A program made the translations under genes and the position numbers. A DNA stretch of 64,000 bases, taken from positions 1 through 64,000 of the forward strand of contig NZ_MUKU01000014.1 of NCBI RefSeq assembly GCF_002081825.1. Reading direction: 5' to 3'. Every line of letters begins with the position of its first letter. Position 1 is the stretch's first letter. Shown one piece after another: positions 1-8,037 of the stretch. The stretch comes from Chromobacterium haemolyticum (GTDB taxonomy: Bacteria > Pseudomonadota > Gammaproteobacteria > Burkholderiales > Chromobacteriaceae). The notes below the pieces were generated by a model. It saw only the letters and a list, made by a program, of their open reading frames with translations. It made no database searches and was not told the DNA's origin.

Positions 1-158
1 ACCAATTTGCGGTGATGCCTCAACGTTGGGTGGTGGAGCGCTCATTTGCTTGGCTTGAGAAATGCCGACGGTTATGGAAGAACTGCGAGCGGAAACTCAA
101 TACCAGCTTGCAGTTCATCCATTTAGCCTTCCTCGTGCTGTTGCTCAAAAGATCGTGA
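1..158 (+). CDS. IS5-family transposase, 3' end only (partial)
   Basis: An open frame enters from the left edge and ends with TGA at 156-158. It encodes about 51 residues containing PQRWVVERSFAWLEKCRRLW followed by a hydrophobic tail. The WVVERSFAWL segment is the region around the catalytic Glu of the DDE domain in IS5-family (IS427/IS1031-like) transposases. The two catalytic Asp residues lie outside the window, so integrity cannot be judged. The frame stops 8 bp before the terminal inverted repeat, as is normal for such elements. Family assignment is confident; the subgroup is inferred. Confidence 0.8.
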   Translation, partial: QFAVMPQRWVVERSFAWLEKCRRLWKNCERKLNTSLQFIHLAFLVLLLKRS

Positions 159-166
159 ACAGGCTC
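150..166 (+). repeat. Right terminal inverted repeat of the IS5-family element
   Basis: AGATCGTGAACAGGCTC lies directly after the transposase stop and is followed by TAA (167-169), a likely TNA-type target duplication. The same 17-bp end, with minor changes, bounds the MITE-like repeats at 22904-23043, 24949-25088, 35061-35202 and 47176-47222. This links those non-autonomous repeats to this transposase type. Confidence 0.7.
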
Positions 167-262
167 TAAGAGTAAGTGGCGGCTCAAGCGGTAATCGGGG
201 GCGGCTCCATGACGGGGCTTGCTCCTTTACTTTTAGCGAACTTTATTCCAGCGGCAATCCAT

Positions 263-1912
263 ATGGCTTCGCAACGCACTTCCGACATCAATTCCACCCG
301 GGTCTGGGCCCGTTTGCATCAGCACCAGCGCGCTACCCGGCACATGCATATGCGCGAGCTGTTCGACGCCGATCCGCAGCGCTTTCAGCGTTTTTCGCTG
401 GAACTGGACGGCCTGTTGCTGGATTACTCCAAGAACCGCATCACCGAACGCACGCTTGAGTTGCTGTTCGAGCTGGCGCGGGAGGCCGATTTGGCCGGTT
501 GGATGGAGAAGATGCGGAGCGGCGAGCGCATCAATGTCAGCGAAGACCGCGCGGTGTTGCACACGGCTTTGCGCCTGCCTGCCGGCGAGACGCTGGTGCT
601 GGATGGTTGCGAGCTAGTGGCCGAGGTGCACGCGGTGCTCGCGCGGATGCGCGCGTTCAGCGAGCAGGTACGCGGCGGCGAGTGGAAAGGCTTCAGCGGC
701 CGGCGCATTCGTCACGTGGTCAACCTGGGCATAGGCGGGTCCGATCTGGGGCCGCTGATGGTGAAGGAAGCGCTGGCCGCGTACGCGACGCCGGAGCTGG
801 ACGTGCATTTCGTCTCCAATGTGGACGGCGCGCACGTCGCGCGCACGCTGGAACGGCTGGACCCCGCCGAAACCTTGTTCATCATCGCCTCCAAGTCCTT
901 CACCACGCCGGAGACCTTGCTGAACGCGCAGGCGGCGCGACAATGGTTTTTACAAGCCGGAAGCGAGGCCGACATCGCGCGCCATTTCGTCGCGGTGTCC
1001 ACCAATCAACCGGCGGTGGAGGCTTTCGGCATCGATCCCGCTCACATGTTCGGTTTTTGGGATTGGGTGGGCGGCCGCTATTCCACCTGGTCTGCGATCG
1101 GCTTGCCGGTGATGCTGGCGATAGGCTTCGATCATTTTCAGAGCTTCCTGGCCGGCGGCCACGCGATGGACCGTCATTTCTTTTCCGCGCCGTTCGCCGC
1201 CAATATGCCGGTATTGCTGGCCTTGATAGGCGTTTGGTACAACACCTTTTACCGCGCTCATACCCATGCCATCATGCCTTACGACCACGGCTTGCGGCGC
1301 TTGCCGGCCCATGTCCAGCAATTGGACATGGAGTCCAACGGCAAGCGCGTCGGCCGTTACGGCGAGGCGCTGGATTTCGACACCGGTCCGGTGATCTGGG
1401 GCGAGGAGGGCGCCAACAGCCAGCACGCCTTTTTCCAGTTGTTGCATCAGGGGACGCGGCTGGTGCCCTGCGACTTCATCATCCCGATGCGCAGCCATTA
1501 CCCTGTGGCCGATCAGCACCAAGTGCTGATGGCCAACTGCCTGGCCCAGACCGAGGCGCTGATGCGCGGCAAGGGCGAGGCCGAGGCGATGCGCGAGCTG
1601 GCGCATTTGCCGGGCGAGCAATTGGACATGCTGCTGCCGCAGAAGCTGTTCCCGGGCAACCAGCCGTCGAACACCCTGGCGCTGGACGAGGTGAGTCCGT
1701 ACAGCGTGGGCATGCTGCTGGCCCTGTATGAGCACAAGGTGTTCGTGCAGGGGGTGATCTGGGGGATCAACTCCTTCGATCAATGGGGGGTGGAGTATGG
1801 TAAGCAGCTGGCGCGCCGCATTCTGCCCGAGTTGACGGCCAGTGACGACGCGCTGGCGCACGATAGCTCCACCAACGGCTTGATTCGCCATTTCAAATCG
1901 CGGCAATCTTAA
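263..1912 (+). CDS. pgi: Glucose-6-phosphate isomerase
   Basis: Cytoplasmic enzyme interconverting glucose-6-phosphate and fructose-6-phosphate. Recognisable family features are VDYSKNRIT-like LLDYSKNRIT near the N-terminus, IGIGGSDLGP, the sugar-binding SKSFTTPET, GGRYSTWSAIGLP and the C-terminal signature GINSFDQWGVEYGKQLA. The open frame extends upstream to a GTG at 176, but the ATG at 263 gives 549 residues, the usual length, and the protein aligns with E. coli Pgi from there. No strong ribosome-binding site is visible. The IS5-family end lies about 95 bp upstream, so the native promoter may have been displaced. pncC follows 11 bp after the stop and is probably co-transcribed. Confidence 0.95.
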   Translation: MASQRTSDINSTRVWARLHQHQRATRHMHMRELFDADPQRFQRFSLELDGLLLDYSKNRITERTLELLFELAREADLAGWMEKMRSGERINVSEDRAVLHTALRLPAGETLVLDGCELVAEVHAVLARMRAFSEQVRGGEWKGFSGRRIRHVVNLGIGGSDLGPLMVKEALAAYATPELDVHFVSNVDGAHVARTLERLDPAETLFIIASKSFTTPETLLNAQAARQWFLQAGSEADIARHFVAVSTNQPAVEAFGIDPAHMFGFWDWVGGRYSTWSAIGLPVMLAIGFDHFQSFLAGGHAMDRHFFSAPFAANMPVLLALIGVWYNTFYRAHTHAIMPYDHGLRRLPAHVQQLDMESNGKRVGRYGEALDFDTGPVIWGEEGANSQHAFFQLLHQGTRLVPCDFIIPMRSHYPVADQHQVLMANCLAQTEALMRGKGEAEAMRELAHLPGEQLDMLLPQKLFPGNQPSNTLALDEVSPYSVGMLLALYEHKVFVQGVIWGINSFDQWGVEYGKQLARRILPELTASDDALAHDSSTNGLIRHFKSRQS

Positions 1913-1923
1913 GAGAAAGCACC

Positions 1924-2424
1924 ATGCAAGAAAGCCTGGAGTTGGCCCGCCGTTTAGGCGAGCGTTTGCTGGCGGCGGGCGAGAGCGTCGCCGCCGCCGA
2001 GTCCTGCACCGGCGGCATGATTGCCGCGGCGCTGACCGACATCGCCGGTAGCTCGGCCTGGTTCGGTTACGGCGTGGTCACTTACAGCAATGAGGCCAAG
2101 CAACGTCTGCTGAAGGTGGAAGACGGCGCTTTGCGTGAGCACGGCGCGGTCAGCGAGGCGGTGGTGCGTCAGATGGCTGCCGGTGCGCAGAGCCTGGCCG
2201 GCGCGGACTGGAGCGTGGCGGTGTCCGGCGTGGCCGGTCCCGGCGGCGGCACGGTCGCCAAGCCGGTGGGGCTGGTCTGGTTCGGCATTGCCGGTCCCGA
2301 TGGCTGGGGAGAGGCGTTCAGTTGCCGCTTTGACGGCGATCGCGCGCAGGTGCGCGCGCAAACCGTGATCCGCGCCTTGCAGCGTCTGGACGAGCTGTTG
2401 GCCGCGCGCAGCCGCGCCGCTTAG
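1924..2424 (+). CDS. pncC: Nicotinamide-nucleotide amidohydrolase (CinA C-terminal type)
   Basis: 166 residues forming the stand-alone CinA C-terminal domain, which deamidates NMN to nicotinate mononucleotide in pyridine nucleotide recycling. Diagnostic stretches are VAAAESCTGGMIAAALTD, FGYGVVTYSNEAK and the glycine-rich VSGVAGPGGGT, followed by KPVGLVWFG. It sits 11 bp downstream of pgi in the same direction. Its TAG stop (2422-2424) overlaps the left flank of a short decayed repeat (2424-2463). No N-terminal CinA (MoaB-like) domain is present, which is normal for the PncC form. Confidence 0.93.
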   Translation: MQESLELARRLGERLLAAGESVAAAESCTGGMIAAALTDIAGSSAWFGYGVVTYSNEAKQRLLKVEDGALREHGAVSEAVVRQMAAGAQSLAGADWSVAVSGVAGPGGGTVAKPVGLVWFGIAGPDGWGEAFSCRFDGDRAQVRAQTVIRALQRLDELLAARSRAA

Positions 2425-2463
2425 AGTCCACCCGCTGAAGCGCGGCGGGCTTTGAACAGGCTC
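2424..2463. repeat. Short decayed MITE-like repeat between pncC and xerC
   Basis: A 40-bp remnant whose right end TTTGAACAGGCTC matches the dispersed repeat family. It is flanked by TTA on both sides (2421-2423 and 2464-2466). The left TTA overlaps the pncC TAG stop and the right TTA is the xerC TAA stop read on the minus strand. The interior CCCGC...GCGGG can form a hairpin and could act as a terminator between the convergent genes. Confidence 0.5.
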
Positions 2464-3348
2464 TTAGTCTTTGTTGTCCGGTTTTTTGCGCGCACGCGGA
2501 TGCGCGCCGTCGTAGACCTTGGCCAGGTGCTGGAAGTCCAGCGCGGTGTAGATCTGGGTGCTGGACAGATTGGCGTGCCCCAAGAGCTCCTGCACTGCGC
2601 GCAAGTCGCCGGATGATTGCAGCAGGTGGGAGGCGAAGGAGTGGCGCAGCATGTGCGGGTGCACGTGTTGCTGCGCGCCGGTCTTGAGCGCCCAGTCGCG
2701 CAAGCGTTTTTCCACCTGGCGGCCGCCCAGTCGCCCGCCGTGACGGGCGATGAAAACCGCGCGCTCGTCCGGCGCGGCCTGGCGCTGCGCCAGCCAGCGT
2801 TGCAGGCAGACGCGCGCCTCGGCGCCCAGCGGCGCGATGCGCTCCTTGCCGCCTTTGCCGCGGATGCGCAGCAGGTCGTCGGAAAAGTCCAGGTCTTCCA
2901 GGTTCATCCCCACCGCTTCGGATAATCGCAGCCCGCAGGAGTAAATCAGCTCGAACAAGGCGCGGTCGCGTATGGAGAGCGCGTCGTCGTCGTCGATGCG
3001 GTCCAGCAGGGCCGCGGTGCTGTCCACCGGCAAAGCCTTGGGCAGCGGCTTGTCCTGTTTGGGCGCGCGCAGGCCCTGGCTGGGATCGTCCGCGCGCTGT
3101 CCGCTGTCCAGCAGCCATTGGTAGAAACGGCGCCAGGCGGAGAGCTTGCGCGCCAGACTGCGGCTATGCAGGCCCTGAGCGTGCAATTTGGCCAGGGTTT
3201 TGCGCAGCTGAGCGTGCTCGGCTCGCTCCAGAGGGGCGGGGTGAAGCAGGGTCGCCAGCTGTTCCAGGTCGCGCAAGTAGGCGGCGGAAGTGTGGCTGCT
3301 GCGGCCGGCCAGCGCCAGCGAGGCGGCAAAGCGCTCCAGGGATTCCAT
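2464..3348 (-). CDS. xerC: Site-specific tyrosine recombinase XerC
   Basis: 294 residues, normal XerC length. XerC acts with XerD at dif to resolve chromosome dimers. The N-terminal SAM-like core-binding domain (about 1-85) is followed by the catalytic domain with the first Arg in YSCGLRLSEAVG, HMLRHSFASHLL (His-x-x-Arg), LLGHANLSSTQIY and the nucleophilic Tyr of TQIYT. It is the last gene of a leftward run; its ATG lies 1 bp beyond the moxR stop, so translation is probably coupled. The stop codon is the TAA supplied by the flank of the adjacent repeat remnant. An FtsK homologue, the activator of XerCD at dif, is encoded at 12700-15657. Confidence 0.93.
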   Translation of the reverse strand: MESLERFAASLALAGRSSHTSAAYLRDLEQLATLLHPAPLERAEHAQLRKTLAKLHAQGLHSRSLARKLSAWRRFYQWLLDSGQRADDPSQGLRAPKQDKPLPKALPVDSTAALLDRIDDDDALSIRDRALFELIYSCGLRLSEAVGMNLEDLDFSDDLLRIRGKGGKERIAPLGAEARVCLQRWLAQRQAAPDERAVFIARHGGRLGGRQVEKRLRDWALKTGAQQHVHPHMLRHSFASHLLQSSGDLRAVQELLGHANLSSTQIYTALDFQHLAKVYDGAHPRARKKPDNKD

Positions 3349-3349
3349 C

Positions 3350-4204
3350 TTAGCGGCGCAGTTTGGCCATCTGCATCAGGCGATCGAACAATTGCAGGTC
3401 CTGCTCGCTTTTCAACAGCGCGCCAGCCAGCGGCGGCGGGGCGCTATCCTGATGGCGCTGCTTCAGCGCCGAGGCGTCCATGCCTTCCGCCGACAACAAT
3501 TTCAACCAGTCCAGCAGTTCCGAGGTGCTGGGTTTTTTCTTCAAGCCCGGCAACTCGCGGATGGAGAAAAACACCTCCAGCGCTTCGCTGACCAGTTGTT
3601 GACGCAGCGAGGGGAAGTGAGCGTCGATAATCGCCTGCATGGTGTCCCGGTCCGGGAAGCGGATGTAATGAAAGAAGCAGCGGCGCAGGAAGGCGTCCGG
3701 CAGTTCTTTTTCATTATTGGAGGTAATGATAATGATGGGGCGCTGTCGCGCGCGCACGAACTCTTGGGTTTCGTGCACGAAAAACTCCATCTGGTCCAAT
3801 TCCCGCAGCAGATCGTTGGGGAATTCGATATCGGCTTTGTCGATCTCGTCAATCAGCAGCACCGGCGCGGAGGCGGCGTCGAAAGCCTGCCACAGTTTGC
3901 CCTTGACGATGTAGTTGCGGATGTCGTGCACGCGGGCGTCGCCCAGCTGCGAGTCGCGCAGCCGCGACACCGCATCGTATTCGTACAGGCCGTGCTGGGC
4001 CTTGGTGGTGGATTTGATCGGCCAGACAATCAGTTCTCGGCCCAGGCTGCGGGCCACTTCCTCGGCCAGCATGGTTTTGCCGGTGCCGGGCTCGCCCTTG
4101 ATCAGGAGCGGGCGTTCTAGCGTGATGGCGGCGTTCACCGCCATCATCAGGTCTTCTGTGGCGATGTAGTTGTCGGTGCCGGAAAATCGGGTATTGCTCG
4201 TCAT
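3350..4204 (-). CDS. MoxR-family AAA+ ATPase
   Basis: 284 residues. Walker A is GEPGTGKTMLAEE, Walker B is VLLIDEIDKAD, and sensor 1 lies in IIIITSNNEKELPDAFLRR. MoxR ATPases act as chaperones with VWA-domain partners to assemble or activate enzyme complexes. An in-frame TTG at 4273 would add 23 residues overlapping the upstream terB-like stop. The ATG at 4204 is preferred because relatives begin close to the conserved RFSGTDNYIA motif. No clear Shine-Dalgarno is seen at either start. The usual CoxE-like VWA partner is not adjacent but sits at 16103-17287. The specific client is unknown. Confidence 0.85.
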   Translation of the reverse strand: MTSNTRFSGTDNYIATEDLMMAVNAAITLERPLLIKGEPGTGKTMLAEEVARSLGRELIVWPIKSTTKAQHGLYEYDAVSRLRDSQLGDARVHDIRNYIVKGKLWQAFDAASAPVLLIDEIDKADIEFPNDLLRELDQMEFFVHETQEFVRARQRPIIIITSNNEKELPDAFLRRCFFHYIRFPDRDTMQAIIDAHFPSLRQQLVSEALEVFFSIRELPGLKKKPSTSELLDWLKLLSAEGMDASALKQRHQDSAPPPLAGALLKSEQDLQLFDRLMQMAKLRR

Positions 4205-4269
4205 GGGTGGGGATGGCTTCGAAATGGCGAAAGCAGCCGCGCGAACGGCTGCTTTGGCGGGGAAAGAGG

Positions 4270-4683
4270 TCAACGGGCGAATTCGCGTTCCAGGTCGTCC
4301 AGCGAAATGCCCCAGCTTTTCATCATATGGCTTAGCAGCGCCATTTCCGGCTCGCTGATGGTGCCGTCGGACTTGCTGATGTCCATGGCCAGCACGCAGG
4401 CCAGAATGCGTTTTCGGTGGTCGCTCACCTCGGCCAGCAGGCCGTTGATGCGTTCCGCGTCCAGCAAGTGGATGGTGCCGTCGTCGTTGGCTTCGTCGGA
4501 GACGTCGTCGCAGTAATCCACCAACACCTTGGTGAACTGCTTGCGCGGCAGGCCGATCAAGTCGTAGACGTGGAGTCTCTCCAGCAGCTCCAGCTCGCGC
4601 GGGTCCATATTGCCATCCGTGATCATAAACATGGCCAGCAGGCGCGCCAGTGCTTCCGGGCTATTGAGTGCGTATTTTCTCAT
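4270..4683 (-). CDS. TerB-like protein
   Basis: 137 residues, acidic and helical, with the two repeated TerB-type segments MFMITDGNMDPRELELLERL and AMDISKSDGTISEPEMALL, which resemble metal-binding acidic loops. TerB family proteins were named for tellurite resistance, but many co-occur with MoxR or other ATPases without any other ter genes, as here. It lies between the thioesterase (13 bp upstream) and the MoxR gene and is probably co-transcribed with both. A tellurite role is not supported by this context. Family assignment is good; function is unknown. Confidence 0.7.
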   Translation of the reverse strand: MRKYALNSPEALARLLAMFMITDGNMDPRELELLERLHVYDLIGLPRKQFTKVLVDYCDDVSDEANDDGTIHLLDAERINGLLAEVSDHRKRILACVLAMDISKSDGTISEPEMALLSHMMKSWGISLDDLEREFAR

Positions 4684-4695
4684 GACGCCTTTCCT

Positions 4696-5133
4696 TTATT
4701 CTGATGTGACGCCTAGCCGCTCCAGAAACGCTGGGGGCATGGCGGCAGGCTTGCGGCTGGCGTAGTCGAAAAAGACTAGGCCTGTCTTCAATCTTGCCAC
4801 TTCTTTCCCGGTTTTGTCATTGCTTGCCTGATAGAGCAGATCGAAACCGCGCGCGCCGACGTCGTCCACGGCCAGCGCGAAGCGCAGCACCTCGCCGTGA
4901 AAGGCCTCCGCGCGATAGAGGATGGCGGTGTCCGCCACCACGACGCCCAGACCCTCGATGCTGAGTTCGTGCGGATAGCCTAGACTTTGTAAAAAGCGCA
5001 GTCGCGCTTCCTGAGCCAGTCTTAGCACGGCGTCGTTGCCTAGGTGGCCGGCGTAGTTGATGTCTCCGATGCGGATATCGACGCGGGTTTCGAATGCGAA
5101 GCGCTCAGGCAGGACAATCTGGATTCTGGGCAT
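4696..5133 (-). CDS. Hotdog-fold acyl-CoA thioesterase
   Basis: 145 residues of the 4-hydroxybenzoyl-CoA thioesterase-like hotdog family. VDIRIGDINYAGHLGNDAVL matches the active-site region where related enzymes carry an Asp followed by a conserved N-x-x-G-H segment; the C-terminal half supplies beta strands including GLVFFDYASRK. The substrate cannot be predicted. It is the first gene of the leftward thioesterase-terB-moxR-xerC run and is divergent from uspA. Confidence 0.78.
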   Translation of the reverse strand: MPRIQIVLPERFAFETRVDIRIGDINYAGHLGNDAVLRLAQEARLRFLQSLGYPHELSIEGLGVVVADTAILYRAEAFHGEVLRFALAVDDVGARGFDLLYQASNDKTGKEVARLKTGLVFFDYASRKPAAMPPAFLERLGVTSE

Positions 5134-5250
5134 GATGTGGGCTTTGGGCGAGTGGTTTGGCTGAGTTGTTTGTCTTAACCTGAGTCAACAGGGCAGCGGC
5201 TTGGTTTGATAGACTGCAAGTGTAAGGCAAATACAACAAGGAGCAGAGTC

Positions 5251-5700
5251 ATGTATCAGCGCATATTCGTACCGGTGGATGATAGCGAGACCTCCAATCT
5301 GGCGTTGCAAGAAGCTTGCCATCTGGCCAAGGAGGTGGGCGCCAGTCTGAAGTTGGTGCATGTGGTGGATTTGGCCCAGTTCGGCTGGGGTGGGACTGAG
5401 TTTCTGGACGCGACCGAACTGCAAAAGTCGATCAAGCAGGCGGGAGAGCAGGTGCTGGGGCAGGCCGGGGCCAAGGCCAAGGAGTTGGGCGTGACGGCGG
5501 ATTGCAAAATCCTGGAAAGCTGGGGAGATAAAATCGCCGCGGTGTTGGTGGACGACGCCAGCGCCTGGGGGGCAGATTTGATAGTGATGGGTACCCATGG
5601 TTGGAGCGGTTTGATGCATCTGCTGATGGGTAGCGTGGCGGAAGGCGTGCTTAAACTGGCGGACGTGCCGGTGTTGCTGGTGCGCAACCCCGGAGACTAG
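5251..5700 (+). CDS. Universal stress protein, UspA family
   Basis: 149 residues. The N-terminal YQRIFVPVDDSETSNLAL and C-terminal VMGTHGWSGLMHLLMGSVAEG carry the ATP-binding G-2x-G-9x-G-S/T type signature of the ATP-binding UspFG/MJ0577-like branch. The ATG at 5251 is preceded by AAGGAG at good spacing and is preferred over the upstream frame extension. A strong bidirectional hairpin terminator follows at 5778-5810. Monocistronic. The role in stress is a family-level statement; no partner is evident. Confidence 0.9.
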   Translation: MYQRIFVPVDDSETSNLALQEACHLAKEVGASLKLVHVVDLAQFGWGGTEFLDATELQKSIKQAGEQVLGQAGAKAKELGVTADCKILESWGDKIAAVLVDDASAWGADLIVMGTHGWSGLMHLLMGSVAEGVLKLADVPVLLVRNPGD

Positions 5701-5777
5701 GCTGATGGCATGGCGGGCGCGCAGCTAGGGCGGGGTGCGGCGCGCCGTTGCTTGTCGGACAATCTTGAGGGTAAAAA

Positions 5778-5810
5778 TAAAGCCAGCCGGCATTGCTGCG
5801 GGCTGGCTTT
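5778..5810. terminator. Bidirectional rho-independent terminator between uspA and the Xre gene
   Basis: AAAGCCAGCC pairs with GGCTGGCTTT around a 12-nt loop, with A-rich and T-rich flanks on either side. It serves uspA on the plus strand and the convergent regulator gene on the minus strand. Confidence 0.8.
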
Positions 5811-5825
5811 CCTCGCGGAAGAGGA

Positions 5826-6149
5826 TCAAGCGGCGGTGATTTCCACGCTGCCGTCTTGGGCTTCCAGCTTGGTGCGAACCGCTTTGCGCAGGCTCTTGTA
5901 CAGGTCCGGGTGGGTTTCCTTCAGGTACTCGACGATTTCGAAGTCTTCGCGGCGAACCTTGGACAGGTCGATCTGCTCTACGTGAACCAGGCGCAACAGT
6001 TCGCGCACCGGCTTGGGCATGTTGCGGCCACTTTCGTAACGGGAGCCGCCGGACTGGGTCACGCCGATGCGGCTCCAGAACTCTTGTTGGTTCAGGCCGA
6101 GCTTGCGGCGGATTTCACGCGGGTTGGGGATCTTTTCAAACAGTTTCAT
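5826..6149 (-). CDS. Small Xre-type helix-turn-helix regulator
   Basis: 107 residues. Residues about 8-60 form an HTH_3-like domain (NPREIRRKLGLNQQEFWSRI, then GGSRYESGRNMPKPVRELLR). The C-terminal part is a charged helical extension. An in-frame upstream start at 6170 exists, but ATG 6149 has a well-placed GAGGAAC ribosome-binding site. Codon use resembles its neighbours, so there is no sign of a recent phage origin. The target is unknown; the AT-rich upstream region may hold its promoter and an autoregulatory site. Confidence 0.75.
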   Translation of the reverse strand: MKLFEKIPNPREIRRKLGLNQQEFWSRIGVTQSGGSRYESGRNMPKPVRELLRLVHVEQIDLSKVRREDFEIVEYLKETHPDLYKSLRKAVRTKLEAQDGSVEITAA

Positions 6150-6267
6150 GAGTGTTCCTCTCAGTATCAAAGAATATTGGTTCTAATATTTTTTAGGTTT
6201 CGTGCCCTGCACCCTAAAAATAGCAAAAAAAATCCATCAGGAATAATTCTGATGCAAAAAAGTTAAT

Positions 6268-6298
6268 GAAGTTCCGTTAAGTACCAACTTCGTTTTTT
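6268..6298 (+). terminator. Hairpin followed by T-tract in AT-rich intergenic region
   Basis: GAAGTT pairs with AACTTC around a 12-nt loop, followed by GTTTTTT on the plus strand. No plus-strand gene ends immediately upstream, so it may be a regulatory or small-RNA terminator rather than the end of a known transcript. The 6150-6423 stretch is otherwise AT-rich without a gene. Confidence 0.35.
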
Positions 6299-6423
6299 GC
6301 AATGTTAGTGGATTCTTATTGTCAAGGACAATGGGATTTGCAGGTCGAGACGCAAAAAGATACTGTGTGGTCGCTTTTTTGTAAAGCGTTTTGGCATTTG
6401 AGACTGAAAAAAAGGGGAGGGGC

Positions 6424-6519
6424 GGCGAGCCTGACCCCCGGCACTTGCGCTAAATAACTGTGGCTGCTTCCTTCCGGACCTGACCAGGTTCGCTATCGCG
6501 CAATGCGGGGAGACCCGCC
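6424..6519 (-). ncRNA. ffs: 4.5S signal recognition particle RNA
   Basis: On the minus strand the stretch contains the universally conserved SRP domain IV core CAGGTCCGGAAGGAAGCAGC, with GGTCAGG-type Ffh-binding internal loops, and outer stem pairing between the 5' GGCGGG end and the 3' GGCTCGCC end. The size of about 96 nt is normal for bacterial 4.5S RNA. A T-run just past the 3' end (complement of the A-run near 6405-6412) fits a terminator. The ends are estimated from the stem pairing, within about 5 nt. Confidence 0.93.
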
Positions 6520-6679
6520 TCAAGAGAAGACGCATTCTAACGACAAGCGGCCGTTTTGCCAAGCATGGCGTGCGTTTTTGTCGCGGGGACAGGGGCGGCG
6601 TCGGTTGCCGAAGCGTGACCGCGCAGGCAGACTGGGCGGCATCTATCTCAAAATACCGCGGCAAGCGTGGGAGTGTGTG

Positions 6680-7852
6680 ATGACTCAATCAGCGCAAGAA
6701 CTGTTGGCGGAACTGGTCCGCTTCGACACCACCAGCCGGCATTCCAATTTGCAGCTGATCGAATGGGTGCGAGCTTATCTGCTGAAACTGGGCGTGGAGT
6801 CGACCTTGACCTTTGACGACGATGGCGGCAAGGCCAATCTGTTCGCCCGCATCGGCGCGCCCGAATTGCCGTTGGTGGCCTTGTCCGGCCATAGCGACGT
6901 GGTGCCGGTGGATGGCCAGGTCTGGAGCAGCGATCCCTTCGTTTTGACCGACAAAGGAGATGGGCGGCTGCATGGCCGCGGCTCCGCCGACATGAAGGGC
7001 TTCATCGCCTGCGTGCTATCGCTGGCGCCCTGGTTCGCGGAGTTGGCCGCGCGCGGAGAATTAAGGCAGGGCATAGGCATCGCCCTGTCTTACGACGAGG
7101 AAGTCGGCTGCCTGGGCGTGGGGCGTCTGATAGACCGATTGGCGGCGGACGGGGTGAAGGTGTCCGGCTGCATCGTCGGCGAGCCCACCAGCATGCAGCC
7201 GGTGATCGCGCACAAGGGCATCGCCCATTTCCTGTGCAAGGTCCGCGGCCGCGCGGCGCATTCCTCGCTGACCCCACAGGGCGTCAACGCTATCGAGTTC
7301 GCAGCGCGATTGATTACTCATATTCGCAAGCTGGCCGACGCGGAGGCTTCGTTCGGTCATCGCCAGGCCTTATATGATGTGCCGTTCACCACCTTGCAGA
7401 CCGGCACCATCCATGGCGGCACCGCTTGCAATATCGTGCCCAAGGATTGCGAGTTCATGTTCGAGTGCCGCTGGCTGCCGGGCGACGGACCTGAGCGTTT
7501 TGTCAGCTCCGTCCGTGACTACGCGGCCACCTTGCTGTTGGAGATGAAGGAGGTGGCACCGGAAGCGGAGATCGAGATTGAGCGGGTGGTGTACAGCCCG
7601 GCCTTCGAATCGTCGGAGAACAGCGAGGTGCGCCGCACTGTGGCGCGTTTGTGCGGCTGCGAGGGCGGCAAGGGCGTTGCCTACGCCACCGAGGCTGGCC
7701 TGTTCAGCGAGGCCGGCATCGCCTGCGTGGTGTTGGGGCCGGGCAACATCGAACAGGCTCACCGGCCTGATGAATACATCGAGATTGAACAACTGGAGCG
7801 GTGCGTGGCCTGGTTGCGGCGTTTAGGAGATGAGCTGGCGCAAAAGCCGTGA
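6680..7852 (+). CDS. argE: Acetylornithine deacetylase (M20 family)
   Basis: 390 residues. Metal-binding motifs of the M20 family are visible: GHSDVVPVDG, GRGSADMKGF, the catalytic Glu pair in SYDEEVGCLG and a C-terminal His in GPGNIEQAHRPDEY. The GHSDVVPVDGQVWSSDPF stretch is characteristic of ArgE rather than DapE. It removes acetate from N-acetylornithine in arginine synthesis. The start at ATG 6680 matches family N-termini and follows GGGAG; the longer frame runs back over the ffs region. A strong terminator follows at 7921. No other arg genes are in the window. Confidence 0.9.
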   Translation: MTQSAQELLAELVRFDTTSRHSNLQLIEWVRAYLLKLGVESTLTFDDDGGKANLFARIGAPELPLVALSGHSDVVPVDGQVWSSDPFVLTDKGDGRLHGRGSADMKGFIACVLSLAPWFAELAARGELRQGIGIALSYDEEVGCLGVGRLIDRLAADGVKVSGCIVGEPTSMQPVIAHKGIAHFLCKVRGRAAHSSLTPQGVNAIEFAARLITHIRKLADAEASFGHRQALYDVPFTTLQTGTIHGGTACNIVPKDCEFMFECRWLPGDGPERFVSSVRDYAATLLLEMKEVAPEAEIEIERVVYSPAFESSENSEVRRTVARLCGCEGGKGVAYATEAGLFSEAGIACVVLGPGNIEQAHRPDEYIEIEQLERCVAWLRRLGDELAQKP

Positions 7853-7920
7853 AGATTTTTTTGCGCTGATGGCCGAATAGCAGCAAAATCGCTGCCGGCG
7901 ACAAGCCGAACACTCAAGTT

Positions 7921-7955
7921 GCCCGCCAGGGGGATCCCCTAGGCGGGCTTGTTTT
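7921..7955 (+). terminator. Rho-independent terminator after argE
   Basis: GCCCGCC pairs with GGCGGGC across an internal palindrome GGGGATCCCC and is followed by TTGTTTT. Confidence 0.8.
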
Positions 7956-8037
7956 ATGGTGGCGTTAGAAGCTGCTCAACGTCCAGCCCAAAGGGGCGGC
8001 GAGCGTTGGCGCGGCGGTTGTCAGAAAGAAAAAATAA

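Noticed and set aside
4270-4683. Tellurite resistance operon
   Set aside because: Only a TerB-like protein is present, next to MoxR and a thioesterase; no other ter genes are seen.
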